In this document: in pieces, positions 1-8,418 of the stretch
Position numbering within the stretch: position 1 is the stretch's first letter
Layout: each line of letters opens with the position of its first letter
NCBI RefSeq assembly: GCF_016917755.1
Contig: NZ_CP070326.1
Span: 4,278,001 to 4,342,000, forward strand
Length of the DNA: 64,000 nucleotides
Direction: 5' to 3'
DNA from: Streptomyces noursei
Lineage (GTDB): Bacteria; Actinomycetota; Actinomycetes; Streptomycetales; Streptomycetaceae
Program-made: the position numbers and the translations under genes
The notes under the pieces: generated by a model
What the model was told of the DNA's origin: nothing
The model's database searches: none
What the model saw: the letters and a program-made list of their open reading frames with translations, nothing else

Positions 1-1335
1 GAGGCCGCCGGCGCTGCCGCTGCCGCCGGACCCGCTGGCCGATCCGGCCGTGCCGCTCCCGGAGGACTCGCCGCCCCCGGAGGAGGCGCCGCCGGCCGAG
101 CCGCCCGAGGTGCCGCCGGGCTGGGCGGCGGTGTCCAGGGCGAGCGAGACCCCGGGGTCCTTCTCGGGGGTGCAGGTCGTGGTCGTCCCCAGGGCGTTGA
201 CGGTGAGGACGCCCGGGGTGAGCGTGGCCCTACCGGTGGCGCCGGGCTTGTAGGTGCCCTTGAGGTCGGGGATCTCGATGGGCTGGCCGGCCTTGATGGG
301 CCCGGCGTTGGTGGGGCCCTCGACCTTGACGGAACCCTTGTCGGCGCCGCCCACCTTCACGTCCATCGACGGTTTGACCGAGCCCTTGGGGATGTCCGCC
401 GGGCTGTCCATGACGGACTTGGCGAAGTGCACCGTCAGGTCGTAGCCGCCGCCCTTCTTCACGCCGTCGATCTGGACCGGCGAGGTCGCCTTCTTGTCGC
501 CGATGGGCGTCTTGCAGGCGTAGGGGACCTGCACCTCCTTGCCCTTGTACGCGGTGCCGTCGGGGTCGCCGCCGGAGCCGCCGGAGGAGCCGCCCGCGGT
601 GCCGCCGGAGGTGCCCGCGCTGCTGCCGCCGGTGGTCGCGCCGCCGGAGCCGGTGCCCCCCGAACTGGTGCCCCCGGCGGTCGTCCCGCCGCTGCCCGAG
701 CCGCCGCTGCTGGTCCCGCCGCTGCCCGTGGTGCCGCCGGAGGAGCCGCCACCGGACGTGACCTTGATGGTGGCCGCCGCCTTCACCGCCTCCTTGGGCG
801 CGCACTTGGTGTCGGTGGAGATCGGCTTGCTGACGTTGATGTTGTAGGCACCGGGCGTCAGCGTGACCTCTCCGGGCGCGGTGAGTTTCAGCGTGCCCTT
901 CATGGCGGACAGCTTCATCGGGCTGTTCTTCGGTATCGGCGGGTTCTGCCGCGGGCCCTGCATCGCCAGGTCGGCGGTCTGCGCCCCGGCGACCTTGAGC
1001 GTGCCGGTCGGCTGGACGGTGTCCTTGTCCAGGTCGAGGATGCCGGGGTTCTGGGAGGCCGCCTGGACGGTCGTCCAGACCACCTCGACCGCGTCGCCGA
1101 CCTTGGCGGTCGCGGGGGCGCTGATCTCGACCTTGGTGGTGCCCTCGACGGGCGGCAGCCCCGAGATCGGCGGCGGCTGACACTCGGTCAGATACGCCAC
1201 CTCGGCGGCCTGGGCGGTCCCGGCGGTGGCGACCACCCCCGCCCCCGCGAGCAGGAAGGCGGCCGCCGCGGCGGTGACCGCTCTCCTGCGTTGCCCGGTC
1301 GGCCTCGTGGGCCGGGTCAACCTCATCAACGTCAT
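1..1335 (-). CDS. Secreted surface protein with two homologous beta-domains (C-terminus off the left edge)
   Basis: 445 codons are visible and the frame stays open at base 1, so the protein is partial. An Arg-rich N-region, an Ala-rich hydrophobic core and a cut after TAQA form a signal peptide (about residues 1-43). Two domains follow, each ending near a Cys and separated by a long Gly/Ser/Thr linker (about 540-770 nt): roughly residues 44-190 and 265-410. The second contains CKTPIGDK and LGTTTTCTP, near-identical to segments of the LPQTG protein at 3785-4498, so the two are homologous (a DUF6801-like Streptomyces surface domain, from memory). A second low-complexity Gly/Ser stretch runs to the edge, and a sorting signal or membrane anchor probably lies beyond it. 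The ATG overlaps the upstream stop (TGATG), implying translational coupling. Molecular function is unknown; it is likely structural or adhesive on the cell surface. Confidence 0.8.
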   Translation of the reverse strand, partial: MTLMRLTRPTRPTGQRRRAVTAAAAAFLLAGAGVVATAGTAQAAEVAYLTECQPPPISGLPPVEGTTKVEISAPATAKVGDAVEVVWTTVQAASQNPGILDLDKDTVQPTGTLKVAGAQTADLAMQGPRQNPPIPKNSPMKLSAMKGTLKLTAPGEVTLTPGAYNINVSKPISTDTKCAPKEAVKAAATIKVTSGGGSSGGTTGSGGTSSGGSGSGGTTAGGTSSGGTGSGGATTGGSSAGTSGGTAGGSSGGSGGDPDGTAYKGKEVQVPYACKTPIGDKKATSPVQIDGVKKGGGYDLTVHFAKSVMDSPADIPKGSVKPSMDVKVGGADKGSVKVEGPTNAGPIKAGQPIEIPDLKGTYKPGATGRATLTPGVLTVNALGTTTTCTPEKDPGVSLALDTAAQPGGTSGGSAGGASSGGGESSGSGTAGSASGSGGSGSAGGL

Positions 1336-2588
1336 CACGCGGAACCTTTCGACGGGGGTCGTTCGGTTGCTGTGGTGGACGGTGCGGTGTCCGGGGTGAA
1401 CCACGGCAGTGCGGCGGTGCCGTCCGGCGCGGCGCCGGTGCCGGGTCCCATGTCGCGTCGGTCCTTCTGCCGGCCCTTCGGCCGGTCGTCACGCCGGTCG
1501 CCACGCCGGTCGTCACGCTGGTCGCCGTGCCGGTCCCTGCCGGTGCGCCCGGGGCGCGGACGGCGCGGGGCCCGCCCCGGGCGGGCGGCGGCTCCCGGGC
1601 GGGGCGGGCGGACGCGGTCGACGACCGCCATCCCGATCCGGAACACCACCGTCGGGACGACCACGCACAGCAGCACCCAGAAGAGCGTCACGCCCCACGG
1701 CCGGCCGACCTCCCACGGCTGCTCGACCAGCAGCCTGCCGCCGTACTTGAGGGAGACCAGGTAGTCCCCGTGCGCCCCGGCGGCGAGCTCGACCGGGAGC
1801 CTGACCTCGGTCCGCCGCCCGGCGGGGACGGTCCCCCGCCACTGCTGGTCCTCCCACTTCGGCGCGAAGACGCCGTGCGAGGTGCCGACCTGGAAGATCG
1901 GGTCCTTGGTCGGCGTCGAGCCCAAGTTGCCCACGGTGAAGGCCAGTTCGCGCTGCGGCGGGGCGCCGAACCAGGTGAGGAGTCCGCCGCTGCCGATCAG
2001 CCGGGGCTGTGCCAGGACGGCCAGCCGGCCGGCGCTGACGTCCTGCGGCAGCGGCGCGACCGGGTGCCCGGCCACCTTGAACGCCGCGTCCGCGGCGGCC
2101 TCCGGGCCGGTCACGGTCGCCACGTGCACCACACAGGGGCAGGGCCTGGGCGGTTCGGCGACCGGCAGCGGCCTGCTGAACGCGCCCCGGTCGTCCGTGG
2201 TGACGGCCCGCCCGTCGCCGTTGGCGCAGGAGTTGGTGCCGCCGATCATGTTCTGTCCGCAGATCAGCAGCGTCAGCAGGGCGTGCGGGCGCCAGCCCCG
2301 CCCGGTGACGGTGATGCTGCCGCCGGCGCCCGCCTCCTTCCGGGAGACCGCCGCCGAGGGCGGGTCGCCGGCCGACGCGGCGTGCGCCGCCGCGGGCAGG
2401 ACGGGCGGCAGGACCGGGAGCAGGGCCAGGGCGAGGGCGGCGAGCAGGACGGACGGGCGGTGCCGGCGCCCGGCCCGGCGACCCGGCCCGACGCGCGCGC
2501 CGTTCCCGCCCGTCGCGTCCCGCGCACCGTGCCCGCCGCCCGCGCCCTGCTCGCCCGTCCCGCCGTGCTCGCCGCTCTCACCGTTCAC
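1335..2588 (-). CDS. Membrane-anchored secreted protein with neocarzinostatin-like Ig domain
   Basis: 417 aa. A Gly/Arg-rich leader of about 45 residues precedes a hydrophobic export segment (LLAALALALLPVLPP), so the export signal is unusually far in. Residues about 75-165 hold an Ig-like domain of the neocarzinostatin/macromomycin-fold type (ITVTGRGW, then a region with paired Cys: CGQN, CANGDG, CPCVVHV). A second beta-rich region is followed by one transmembrane helix (WVLLCVVVPTVVFRIGMAV, about residue 310) and a long Arg/Asp-rich cytoplasmic tail. The first codon overlaps the stop of the upstream DUF916-like gene by 4 nt. It probably belongs to the same surface complex as its neighbours. 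The tail (DRHGDQRDDRRGDRRDDR) is low complexity. No enzymatic motif is seen. Confidence 0.75.
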   Translation of the reverse strand: MNGESGEHGGTGEQGAGGGHGARDATGGNGARVGPGRRAGRRHRPSVLLAALALALLPVLPPVLPAAAHAASAGDPPSAAVSRKEAGAGGSITVTGRGWRPHALLTLLICGQNMIGGTNSCANGDGRAVTTDDRGAFSRPLPVAEPPRPCPCVVHVATVTGPEAAADAAFKVAGHPVAPLPQDVSAGRLAVLAQPRLIGSGGLLTWFGAPPQRELAFTVGNLGSTPTKDPIFQVGTSHGVFAPKWEDQQWRGTVPAGRRTEVRLPVELAAGAHGDYLVSLKYGGRLLVEQPWEVGRPWGVTLFWVLLCVVVPTVVFRIGMAVVDRVRPPRPGAAARPGRAPRRPRPGRTGRDRHGDQRDDRRGDRRDDRPKGRQKDRRDMGPGTGAAPDGTAALPWFTPDTAPSTTATERPPSKGSA

Positions 2589-3763
2589 CCGCGCACCCCT
2601 GATCCCGTCCTCGCGACCGTCGTGGTGTCCGTCGCCCCGCCCGTCGCCGTCCCGCGCGTCGCCGTCCCGCGCACCGTTTCGCCTGCCGGCGCCTTCGCCC
2701 GGTTCGCCTTCGCCCCGTTCGCCTTCGGTGCGTCCGCTGCCGGTGCCACCGCTGCCGACGCGTTTCCCTGCGCCCCCTGCGCCCCCTTTGTCCCCTCTAT
2801 TCCGCTCGTCTCTCTTCCGCTCGTCGTCGCGCTCGTCCGCCGTGTGCCGTCGGTCGGCCGCGGCCCGGGCCGGTCCGGCGCGTCACCGTCCGCGCGGCCC
2901 TCGCGGCCGGCGCGTCTCCGGCGTCGCACCACCGCCCAGCCGCCCCCGCCCGCCGCCAGGAGGAGCAGCGCGACGCCCGCGCCCCAGGGGGCGGCGGTGT
3001 ACCGGGCGGTGGCGCTGTCCCGCGCGCCGGCCGCGGCGGTCGCGGTGAGCCGGACGTCCACCGCGTCCAGGGCCGGCGGATCGGGCCAGGTCTCGGTCCG
3101 GTCGGCGCGGGCTCCGGGCGGCAGGACGTCCGGCAGGGTGCGGGCGGGCCGGCGCAGCAGCGGCCCGAAGAGGCCGTCGGCACGGACCTCCAGCCGCGGC
3201 CGGAGCGCGGTGTTCCCGCGGTTGACCAGGGTGTAGTGGATCAGCGCCGCGCTCCCCCGGCGGGTCACCGACACCTGCTCGACGGTGAGTGCGGACAGCG
3301 CGGGGCCGGTCACCCGCAGCCGTATCGGTATCCGGGTCCGCGCGCCGGGCGTCGTCCCGGTGACGGTGAGCCCACCGGGATGGCCACCGGGGGCGGCGGT
3401 GTCCGGCACGGTCACGGTGAACGGCACGCTGGCCTGCGTCCGCGGCGGAACCGTCACCTCCGGGGTGCCGAAGGCGAGCCATCCGTCGACGCCGCCGTCA
3501 CCGGCCAGGCGCACGGTGAGCGGCCGGCCGGTCGGGTTGCGGACGGCCAGCCGGTCGGTGAGGGCGGTGCCCGGCGGGCCCTCCAGGTAGAAGGCCGTCC
3601 GGGCGGCCCCGGTCGGTGCGGCGGACCAGCCCGGTGCGGCGGCGGTCGGCGGCCCGGCCCGTGCCGCGGTGGGCGGCCGGGCCTCGGCCGCCGCGGGGCA
3701 CAGCAGGACGGCGGCGACCGCAAGGGCCGCGCCGGCGGCCACGGTGCGGGGACGGAACGGCAT
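2585..3763 (-). CDS. DUF916-like (WxL-interacting type) secreted protein with C-terminal membrane anchor
   Basis: 392 aa. It has a signal peptide (residues 1-28, cut after AEA) and then two beta-sandwich regions. The first includes the pattern GWLAFGTPEVTVPPRTQASV, typical of DUF916/COG4072-type domains that bind WxL surface proteins in Firmicutes. The second (about residues 155-260) starts near VTGPALSALTVEQV. One TM helix (VALLLLAAGGGGWAVV, about 270-285) is followed by an Arg stop-transfer and a long low-complexity cytoplasmic tail. RBS GGGAG sits 6 nt before the ATG. It lies 21 nt downstream of the LPQTG gene, and its stop overlaps the next start (ATGA). Its role is inferred as the membrane-side organiser of the surface complex. 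The family assignment is by pattern only. Confidence 0.72.
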   Translation of the reverse strand: MPFRPRTVAAGAALAVAAVLLCPAAAEARPPTAARAGPPTAAAPGWSAAPTGAARTAFYLEGPPGTALTDRLAVRNPTGRPLTVRLAGDGGVDGWLAFGTPEVTVPPRTQASVPFTVTVPDTAAPGGHPGGLTVTGTTPGARTRIPIRLRVTGPALSALTVEQVSVTRRGSAALIHYTLVNRGNTALRPRLEVRADGLFGPLLRRPARTLPDVLPPGARADRTETWPDPPALDAVDVRLTATAAAGARDSATARYTAAPWGAGVALLLLAAGGGGWAVVRRRRRAGREGRADGDAPDRPGPRPTDGTRRTSATTSGRETSGIEGTKGAQGAQGNASAAVAPAADAPKANGAKANRAKAPAGETVRGTATRGTATGGATDTTTVARTGSGVRG

Positions 3764-3784
3764 CGGCGGCTCCCGTCAGCCGTC

Positions 3785-4498
3785 TCAGACGCGTTGCTGA
3801 CGGCGGGTCAGCCAGAGCACTCCGGCCGCGCCGGCCAGCAGGACGGTGCCACCGAGGGTGCCCAGTGCGAGGGCGGAGTCCGCCGGTCCGGTCTGCGGCA
3901 GTTGGCCGCCGCCGGTCGAACCGCCCGCCGCCGCGGAGCCCCCGCTGCCGCCCGAACCACCGCTGCCCTTGACGTCCAGGGTCAGCGAGGGCTTGGGGTG
4001 GTTGCTCGGTGTACAGGTGGTGGTGGTGCCCAGCGCCTTGATGGTGAGCGTGGAGGCGGTGAAGGTGACCTTCCCGCCGGCCTTCGGGGTGTACGTACCA
4101 CTCAGGTCGCTGATCTTTATCGGGGTGTTCGCGGGAATCGCCTGGTCGTTGGGCGCCCCGCTGACCTGCACGGTGCCGCTCTCCGCACCGCCCAGCTGGA
4201 TCAGCGCGCTGGGCTTCATCGCGCCCTTGCCCAGTTCGACGGGGCTGGAGGAGACGCCTTTCTGGAACGACATCACCAGCTTGTACGCGCCCCCACTGGG
4301 CGTTCCCTTGATGTCTATGGGCGAGACCGCGCCCTTGTTGCCGATCGGCGTCTTGCACTGGTAGTTCACGTCGACGACCTCGGCGTGCGCGGCGGACGCG
4401 GTGAACAGCACCGCCGATCCGGCCGCCGTCGCCGCGGCCACGGCCAGCCCGGCCGCCCGCCGCGGCCGCCTGCCGTGCTGTGCGTGGAAGCGGGCCAC
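3785..4498 (-). CDS. Sortase-anchored (LPQTG) surface protein
   Basis: 237 aa, GTG start with AAGGGG upstream. Signal peptide about residues 1-39 (cut after AHA). A single beta-domain with two Cys (CKTPIGNK and TTTCTPSN) is homologous to the second domain of the protein at the left edge. A short Gly/Ser/Ala spacer follows, then a complete sorting signal: LPQTG at residues 200-204, a hydrophobic helix and the tail RRQQRV. Attachment to peptidoglycan by a class E/F-like sortase is therefore expected. It is the promoter-proximal gene of the four-gene operon. ATTATCCGG-type AT-richer sequence just upstream (4530-4560) may carry the promoter, but I see no convincing -35/-10 pair. Confidence 0.85.
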   Translation of the reverse strand: MARFHAQHGRRPRRAAGLAVAAATAAGSAVLFTASAAHAEVVDVNYQCKTPIGNKGAVSPIDIKGTPSGGAYKLVMSFQKGVSSSPVELGKGAMKPSALIQLGGAESGTVQVSGAPNDQAIPANTPIKISDLSGTYTPKAGGKVTFTASTLTIKALGTTTTCTPSNHPKPSLTLDVKGSGGSGGSGGSAAAGGSTGGGQLPQTGPADSALALGTLGGTVLLAGAAGVLWLTRRQQRV

Positions 4499-4735
4499 CT
4501 TGATTTCCCCTTCTTCGGGTTCGGCGCGCCGCCGGATATTACTGACGGCACATCAGATTGGGCGCTCAAGGTACGCCCGGGAGGTTGTCGAGGGAAGGCA
4601 CCGCACAGCCCCGATACGAGGCATCGGCCGGATCCCGTCCGGAAGGGGGCGCGCCCCTGCCCCGAACGGCCCCGGAAACGACACGGCGCGGGCCCGTGGG
4701 CCCGCGCTCTCCACCTCTCCCCGTTCGCCGCCCCT

Positions 4736-5257
4736 TCAGGAGGGGGCGGCCAGCTCCGCCCAGACGGTCTTGCCCGCGCCGTCGGCGTTGCGCACCACGC
4801 CCCAGTCCAGGCACAGCCGCTGCACGATGAACATGCCATGGCCGCCGGGACGCCCCGGGCGGTGCGGGCTGCGCGGCGCCGGCGAGCCCGCGCCCAGATC
4901 GCTGACCTCCAGGCGGAGGACCTTGGCCGCGCAGCGCAGCCGCAGCTCCTCCGGGCCCTCGGCGTGCAGACAGGCGTTGGTCACCAGCTCGGAGACGACG
5001 AGCAGGACGTCCTCGGCCGCGGCCCGCTGATCGGCGGTCGCGGCCGGCAGCCAGCCCCAGTCGTGCAGCGCCTCCCGGGCGAAGTCGCGGGCCCGCGCCA
5101 CGGCACCCCGGGTGTCCGCCAGGCGCAGCCGGCGGATCTGCCCCGACGGGACGGCGGACGAGGCGCCGGCGGTGGGGGCACCACCCATGCCACTCAGGCT
5201 ATGGGGGACCGGCTCCGGGCCGAGATCGCCCGGCGGGTACGGCCGGGTGGTGCTCAT
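4736..5257 (-). CDS. Anti-sigma factor, RsbW-type HATPase (PrsI-like)
   Basis: 173 aa. The first 45 residues are a variable extension and the rest is a GHKL/HATPase_c_2 serine-protein kinase fold. The N-box is ELVTNACLHA (about residue 90), the G1-like motif DLGAGSP, and the G2 box GGHGMFIVQRL near the C-terminus. These proteins bind a SigB-family sigma factor and phosphorylate the STAS antagonist on serine. The STAS gene (5429-5797) and the sigma gene (6070-7008) are adjacent, so the three form a partner-switching module. In S. coelicolor the equivalents next to hut are PrsI, ArsI and SigI (recalled). The 171-nt gap to the STAS gene allows separate transcription. Confidence 0.85.
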   Translation of the reverse strand: MSTTRPYPPGDLGPEPVPHSLSGMGGAPTAGASSAVPSGQIRRLRLADTRGAVARARDFAREALHDWGWLPAATADQRAAAEDVLLVVSELVTNACLHAEGPEELRLRCAAKVLRLEVSDLGAGSPAPRSPHRPGRPGGHGMFIVQRLCLDWGVVRNADGAGKTVWAELAAPS

Positions 5258-5428
5258 CAGCGCTTCACCTCACCGATTCGCCTGTTCACGGACAACAGAT
5301 ACCTGACTGATTCAACGGATTCAGGTGTCTCCTGCCCGACCGGACCGTGAGAACACCCACTTCTTGGGTACGGAAGTTGTGATACCGACTACGCGCCCGG
5401 AACGCATCCTTCCGGACGTCGCGGCCGG

Positions 5429-5797
5429 TCAGTCGGCCAGGGCCGCGTCGAGTGAGTCGTGCACCGTGAAAACCGCCTCCGCGCCGGTGATCTCGAACAC
5501 CCGGGCCACCACCGGCTGCATGCCGGCCAGGTGGACACCGCCCCCCGCGGCCTCCGCTTTCAGTCGGGCGCCGAGCAGCACGTTCAGACCGGTGGAGTCC
5601 ATGAATTCAAGAGGTGAGCAATCCACCACCAGGCGTGCGTATCCGTCGTCGACACAGCCTTCCAGCGATTCCCGCAGCAGATCCGCGGTGTGGTGATCCA
5701 ACTCACCCGCGACGGTCACGACCGCGCTGGCGCCGTGATGGCGGATCTCGACATGAAGCCGACCCCGGCTTGCACTGCCGACCGTCCCGCGGTCCAT
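5429..5797 (-). CDS. Anti-anti-sigma factor, STAS domain (ArsI-like)
   Basis: 122 aa, a single STAS domain of usual length. The phosphorylation loop reads FMDSTGLNVL (about residues 64-73), with the acceptor Ser in the canonical DSTG context. When unphosphorylated it should bind the HATPase encoded just downstream and release the sigma factor. RBS GAGGGG lies 9 nt before the ATG. The gene is transcribed divergently from the sigma gene, with about 270 nt between the starts. Confidence 0.88.
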   Translation of the reverse strand: MDRGTVGSASRGRLHVEIRHHGASAVVTVAGELDHHTADLLRESLEGCVDDGYARLVVDCSPLEFMDSTGLNVLLGARLKAEAAGGGVHLAGMQPVVARVFEITGAEAVFTVHDSLDAALAD

Positions 5798-6069
5798 GCG
5801 AGCGCACCCCTCTTGCTGCCTAGACGACTGTTTTCGTGGCGACGTTGCTTACGACTGCGCGCGTCGAACCCTACGCCTTCCTGACGCCCGTCGGTAGCCG
5901 CAGAAAGTGCATAGCGCTGAATTCCGGACATCGCGCACTTGCCTTCTTCCGGCGAAGCCAGGTAGGCGTAGAAGGACACATTCGAAACGGCCGGCTTTGG
6001 AGGCGCCGCACACCGCAGTTTCACGCAGAGGCTTCGGCAGCCATATGCCGAGAACGATGGAGGAGACAC

Positions 6070-7008
6070 ATGTCACCCCGGCTCGACGAATTGCGTATCG
6101 AGGACGAGCAGAGCCCCGCATCGTCGACACCCCGGTCCGATGTGACCGGTCACATTCCTTCCCAGCCGCACGCCGCGGCCACCGAGCCGGTGGGCGTGCC
6201 CGACATCGACGGCCTGCCCGAGATCCCACCGTTCGACGAAGTGGGTCCGGTGGACGCGAGGGCCCTGTCGAAAACCCTCTTCGAGCGCCTGGAATCGCTG
6301 GAAGAAGGCACCCACGAATACGCGTACGTCCGCAACACCCTGGTCGAGCTGAACCTCGCCCTGGTGAAGTTCGCGGCCTCCCGGTTCCGCTCCCGCAGCG
6401 AGCCCATGGAGGACATCGTCCAGGTCGGCACCATCGGTCTGATCAAGGCGATCGACCGTTTCGAGCTGAGCCGCGGCGTGGAATTCCCGACGTTCGCGAT
6501 GCCGACCATCGTCGGCGAGATCAAGCGTTTCTTCCGCGACACCAGCTGGTCGGTGCGGGTTCCCCGGCGCCTTCAGGAACTCCGCCTGGACCTGGCCAAG
6601 GCGGGCGACGAACTGGCGCAGAAGCTGGACCGGGCACCCACGGTCGGCGAACTCGCCGACCGCCTCGGCATCACCAAGGACGAGGTCGTCGAAGGGATGG
6701 CCGCGAGCAACGCCTACACCGCGAGCTCGCTGGACGCCCAGCCCGAGGAGGACGACAGCGAGGGCGCGCTGGCCGACCGTATCGGCTACGAGGACAACGG
6801 CCTCGAAGGCATCGAATACGTCGAGTCGCTGAAGCCGCTGATCGCCGAACTGCCCTCGCGGGACCGGAAGATCCTCTCGCTGAGATTCGTCGCCAATATG
6901 ACGCAGTCCGAGATCGGCGAGGAGTTGGGCATTTCCCAGATGCACGTCTCCCGGCTGCTCTCCCGCACCCTCGTACGGCTCCGCAAGGGCCTGATGATCG
7001 AGGACTAG
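6070..7008 (+). CDS. sigI: RNA polymerase sigma factor, SigB/SigF/SigG family (SigI-like)
   Basis: 312 aa from the ATG preceded by GGAGGAG; the frame extends upstream to 5836 but only this start has a ribosome site. After a variable 70-residue N-terminus come region 2 (VRNTLVELNLALVKF; the -10 recognition helix area near FELSRGVEFPTFAMPTIVGEIKRFFRD), region 3 (VPRRLQELRLDLAKA) and region 4 with its HTH (MTQSEIGEELGISQMHVSRLL). The PTFAMPTIVGEIKRFFRD signature is that of stress/sporulation sigmas of the SigB/F type. Position next to the hut operon and beside PrsI/ArsI-like genes supports SigI; SigB or SigF paralogues cannot be excluded by eye. Confidence 0.82.
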   Translation: MSPRLDELRIEDEQSPASSTPRSDVTGHIPSQPHAAATEPVGVPDIDGLPEIPPFDEVGPVDARALSKTLFERLESLEEGTHEYAYVRNTLVELNLALVKFAASRFRSRSEPMEDIVQVGTIGLIKAIDRFELSRGVEFPTFAMPTIVGEIKRFFRDTSWSVRVPRRLQELRLDLAKAGDELAQKLDRAPTVGELADRLGITKDEVVEGMAASNAYTASSLDAQPEEDDSEGALADRIGYEDNGLEGIEYVESLKPLIAELPSRDRKILSLRFVANMTQSEIGEELGISQMHVSRLLSRTLVRLRKGLMIED

Positions 7009-7056
7009 CCGCCGCGGTCGGCGCCGGCCCCGCGGTCGGCGGACGCCCGTGCACAC

Positions 7057-7092
7057 GAGGGCCCGCCCCGGAATCGTCCGGGACGGGCCCTC
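7057..7092. terminator. Hairpin terminator between convergent sigI and hutI
   Basis: Arms GAGGGCCCG...CCCGGA and TCCGGGACGGGCCCTC pair over 15 of 16 positions around a 4-nt loop. It lies between the two convergent stop codons (7008 and 7148), so it probably serves both genes. No U-tract, as usual in Streptomyces. Confidence 0.75.
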
Positions 7093-7147
7093 TGTGCGTC
7101 TGCCGGCGGGTGCGCCCGGCGCCGCGTGGCGCCGCGTGGCGCCGCCC

Positions 7148-8329
7148 TCAGAGGCGAACGCCCTTGTGCCAGACGTCCGTCACCAGCGGCACGCCCGGAC
7201 GGTAGGCGAGGTGGACGTGGGACGGGGCGTCCAGCAGGAGCAGGTCGGCGCGGGCGCCGGGGGTGATCCGGCCGACGTCCTCGCGGCGCAGCGCCCGGGC
7301 GCCGCCCGCGGTCGCCGCCCACACCGCCTCGTCGGGCGTCATCCCCATGTCGCGGACGGCCAGCGCGATGCAGAACGGCATCGAGCTGGTGAAGGACGAG
7401 CCCGGGTTGCAGTCCGTGGAGAGCGCGACGGTGGCACCGGCGTCGAGCAGCGGGCGGGCGTCGGGCCACTTGGCGCGGGTGGAGAACTCGGCGCCCGGCA
7501 GGAGCGTGGCGACGGTGTCGGACTGGGCCAGCGCGTCGATGTCGGCGTAGGTGAGGTGGGTGCAGTGGTCGGCGGAGGCGGCGCCCAGTTCGACGGCGAG
7601 CTGGACGCCGGGGCCGTGGCCGAGCTGGTTGGCGTGCACCCGCGGCACCAGGCCCTTGGCCTGACCGGCGGTGAGGATGGCACGCGCCTGGTCGCCGTCG
7701 AAGGCGCCGCGCTCGCAGAACACGTCCACCCAACGGGCGTGCGGGGCGCAGGCGTCCAGCATCGGGCCGGTGACCAGCTCGACGTAGCCGGCCGGGTCGT
7801 CGGCGTAGTCGGGGGAGACGATGTGGGCGCCGAGGAAGGTGACCTCGTCGGTGTGGGCGGCGGCGATCCGCACCGCGCGGGCCTCGTCCTCGACGGTGAG
7901 GCCGTAACCGGACTTGATCTCCTGGGTGGTGGTGCCCTGGCGCAGGCCCTCGGCGAGGTAGCGGGCGACGTTGGCGTGCAGCGCGTCGTCCGCGGCCGCG
8001 CGGGTGGCCGCGACGGTGGTGCGGATGCCGCCCGCGGAGTAAGGGCGCCCGGACATCCGGGCGTTGAACTCCTCGGTGCGGTCGCCGGCGAAGACCAGGT
8101 GCGAATGGGAGTCGACGAAGCCGGGCAGACCGGCCCGGCCGGCCGCGTCGACGGCGTTGTCGGTGGCGGGTGCTTTGCTTGAGGGACCGACCCAGGCGAT
8201 GCGGTCGCCGTCGATGACGACCGCGGCGTCCTGGATCAGACCGAGGGGGCCTTCACCGAGGGAGGGGTCGTTGGTGACGAGCTGGGCGATGTGGGTGATG
8301 GCGGTGGTCGGCGCGGAGGTCGTCGTCAT
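7148..8329 (-). CDS. hutI: Imidazolonepropionase
   Basis: 393 aa. It hydrolyses 4-imidazolone-5-propionate to N-formimidoyl-L-glutamate, step 3 of histidine degradation, in the cytoplasm. Amidohydrolase-superfamily metal ligands are visible: HSHLVF (about residues 74-79), a His in VHANQLGHGPG, and the Asp of STDCNPGSSFTSSMP. TTQEIKSGYGL is the substrate-site loop typical of HutI. RBS AAGGAG is 12 nt before the ATG. It is the last gene of the hut operon, 89 nt after hutF. Confidence 0.95.
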   Translation of the reverse strand: MTTTSAPTTAITHIAQLVTNDPSLGEGPLGLIQDAAVVIDGDRIAWVGPSSKAPATDNAVDAAGRAGLPGFVDSHSHLVFAGDRTEEFNARMSGRPYSAGGIRTTVAATRAAADDALHANVARYLAEGLRQGTTTQEIKSGYGLTVEDEARAVRIAAAHTDEVTFLGAHIVSPDYADDPAGYVELVTGPMLDACAPHARWVDVFCERGAFDGDQARAILTAGQAKGLVPRVHANQLGHGPGVQLAVELGAASADHCTHLTYADIDALAQSDTVATLLPGAEFSTRAKWPDARPLLDAGATVALSTDCNPGSSFTSSMPFCIALAVRDMGMTPDEAVWAATAGGARALRREDVGRITPGARADLLLLDAPSHVHLAYRPGVPLVTDVWHKGVRL

Positions 8330-8418
8330 CGCGGGGGTGTTCTCCTTCGTCCGCGGGCGGCGCGGGCCGGGCGGCCTGGGGGCACCTTCCAGCGGTAGCT
8401 GGTGGAGGGTGGGGGTGG

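Noticed and set aside
538..775. Gly/Ser/Thr codon repeats as a mobile or CRISPR-like array
   Set aside because: They encode an in-frame flexible linker of a surface protein; no regular spacer structure. No CRISPR array, insertion sequence or att site was seen anywhere in the window.
5365..5370. GGGTAC, resembling a SigB-type -10 element on the plus strand
   Set aside because: No GNNT element at the needed spacing, and no plus-strand gene nearby except one 700 nt away.
7119..7143. Short tandem GCGCCGCGTG repeats
   Set aside because: Only two and a half copies of 10 nt in high-GC intergenic DNA; no sign of function.
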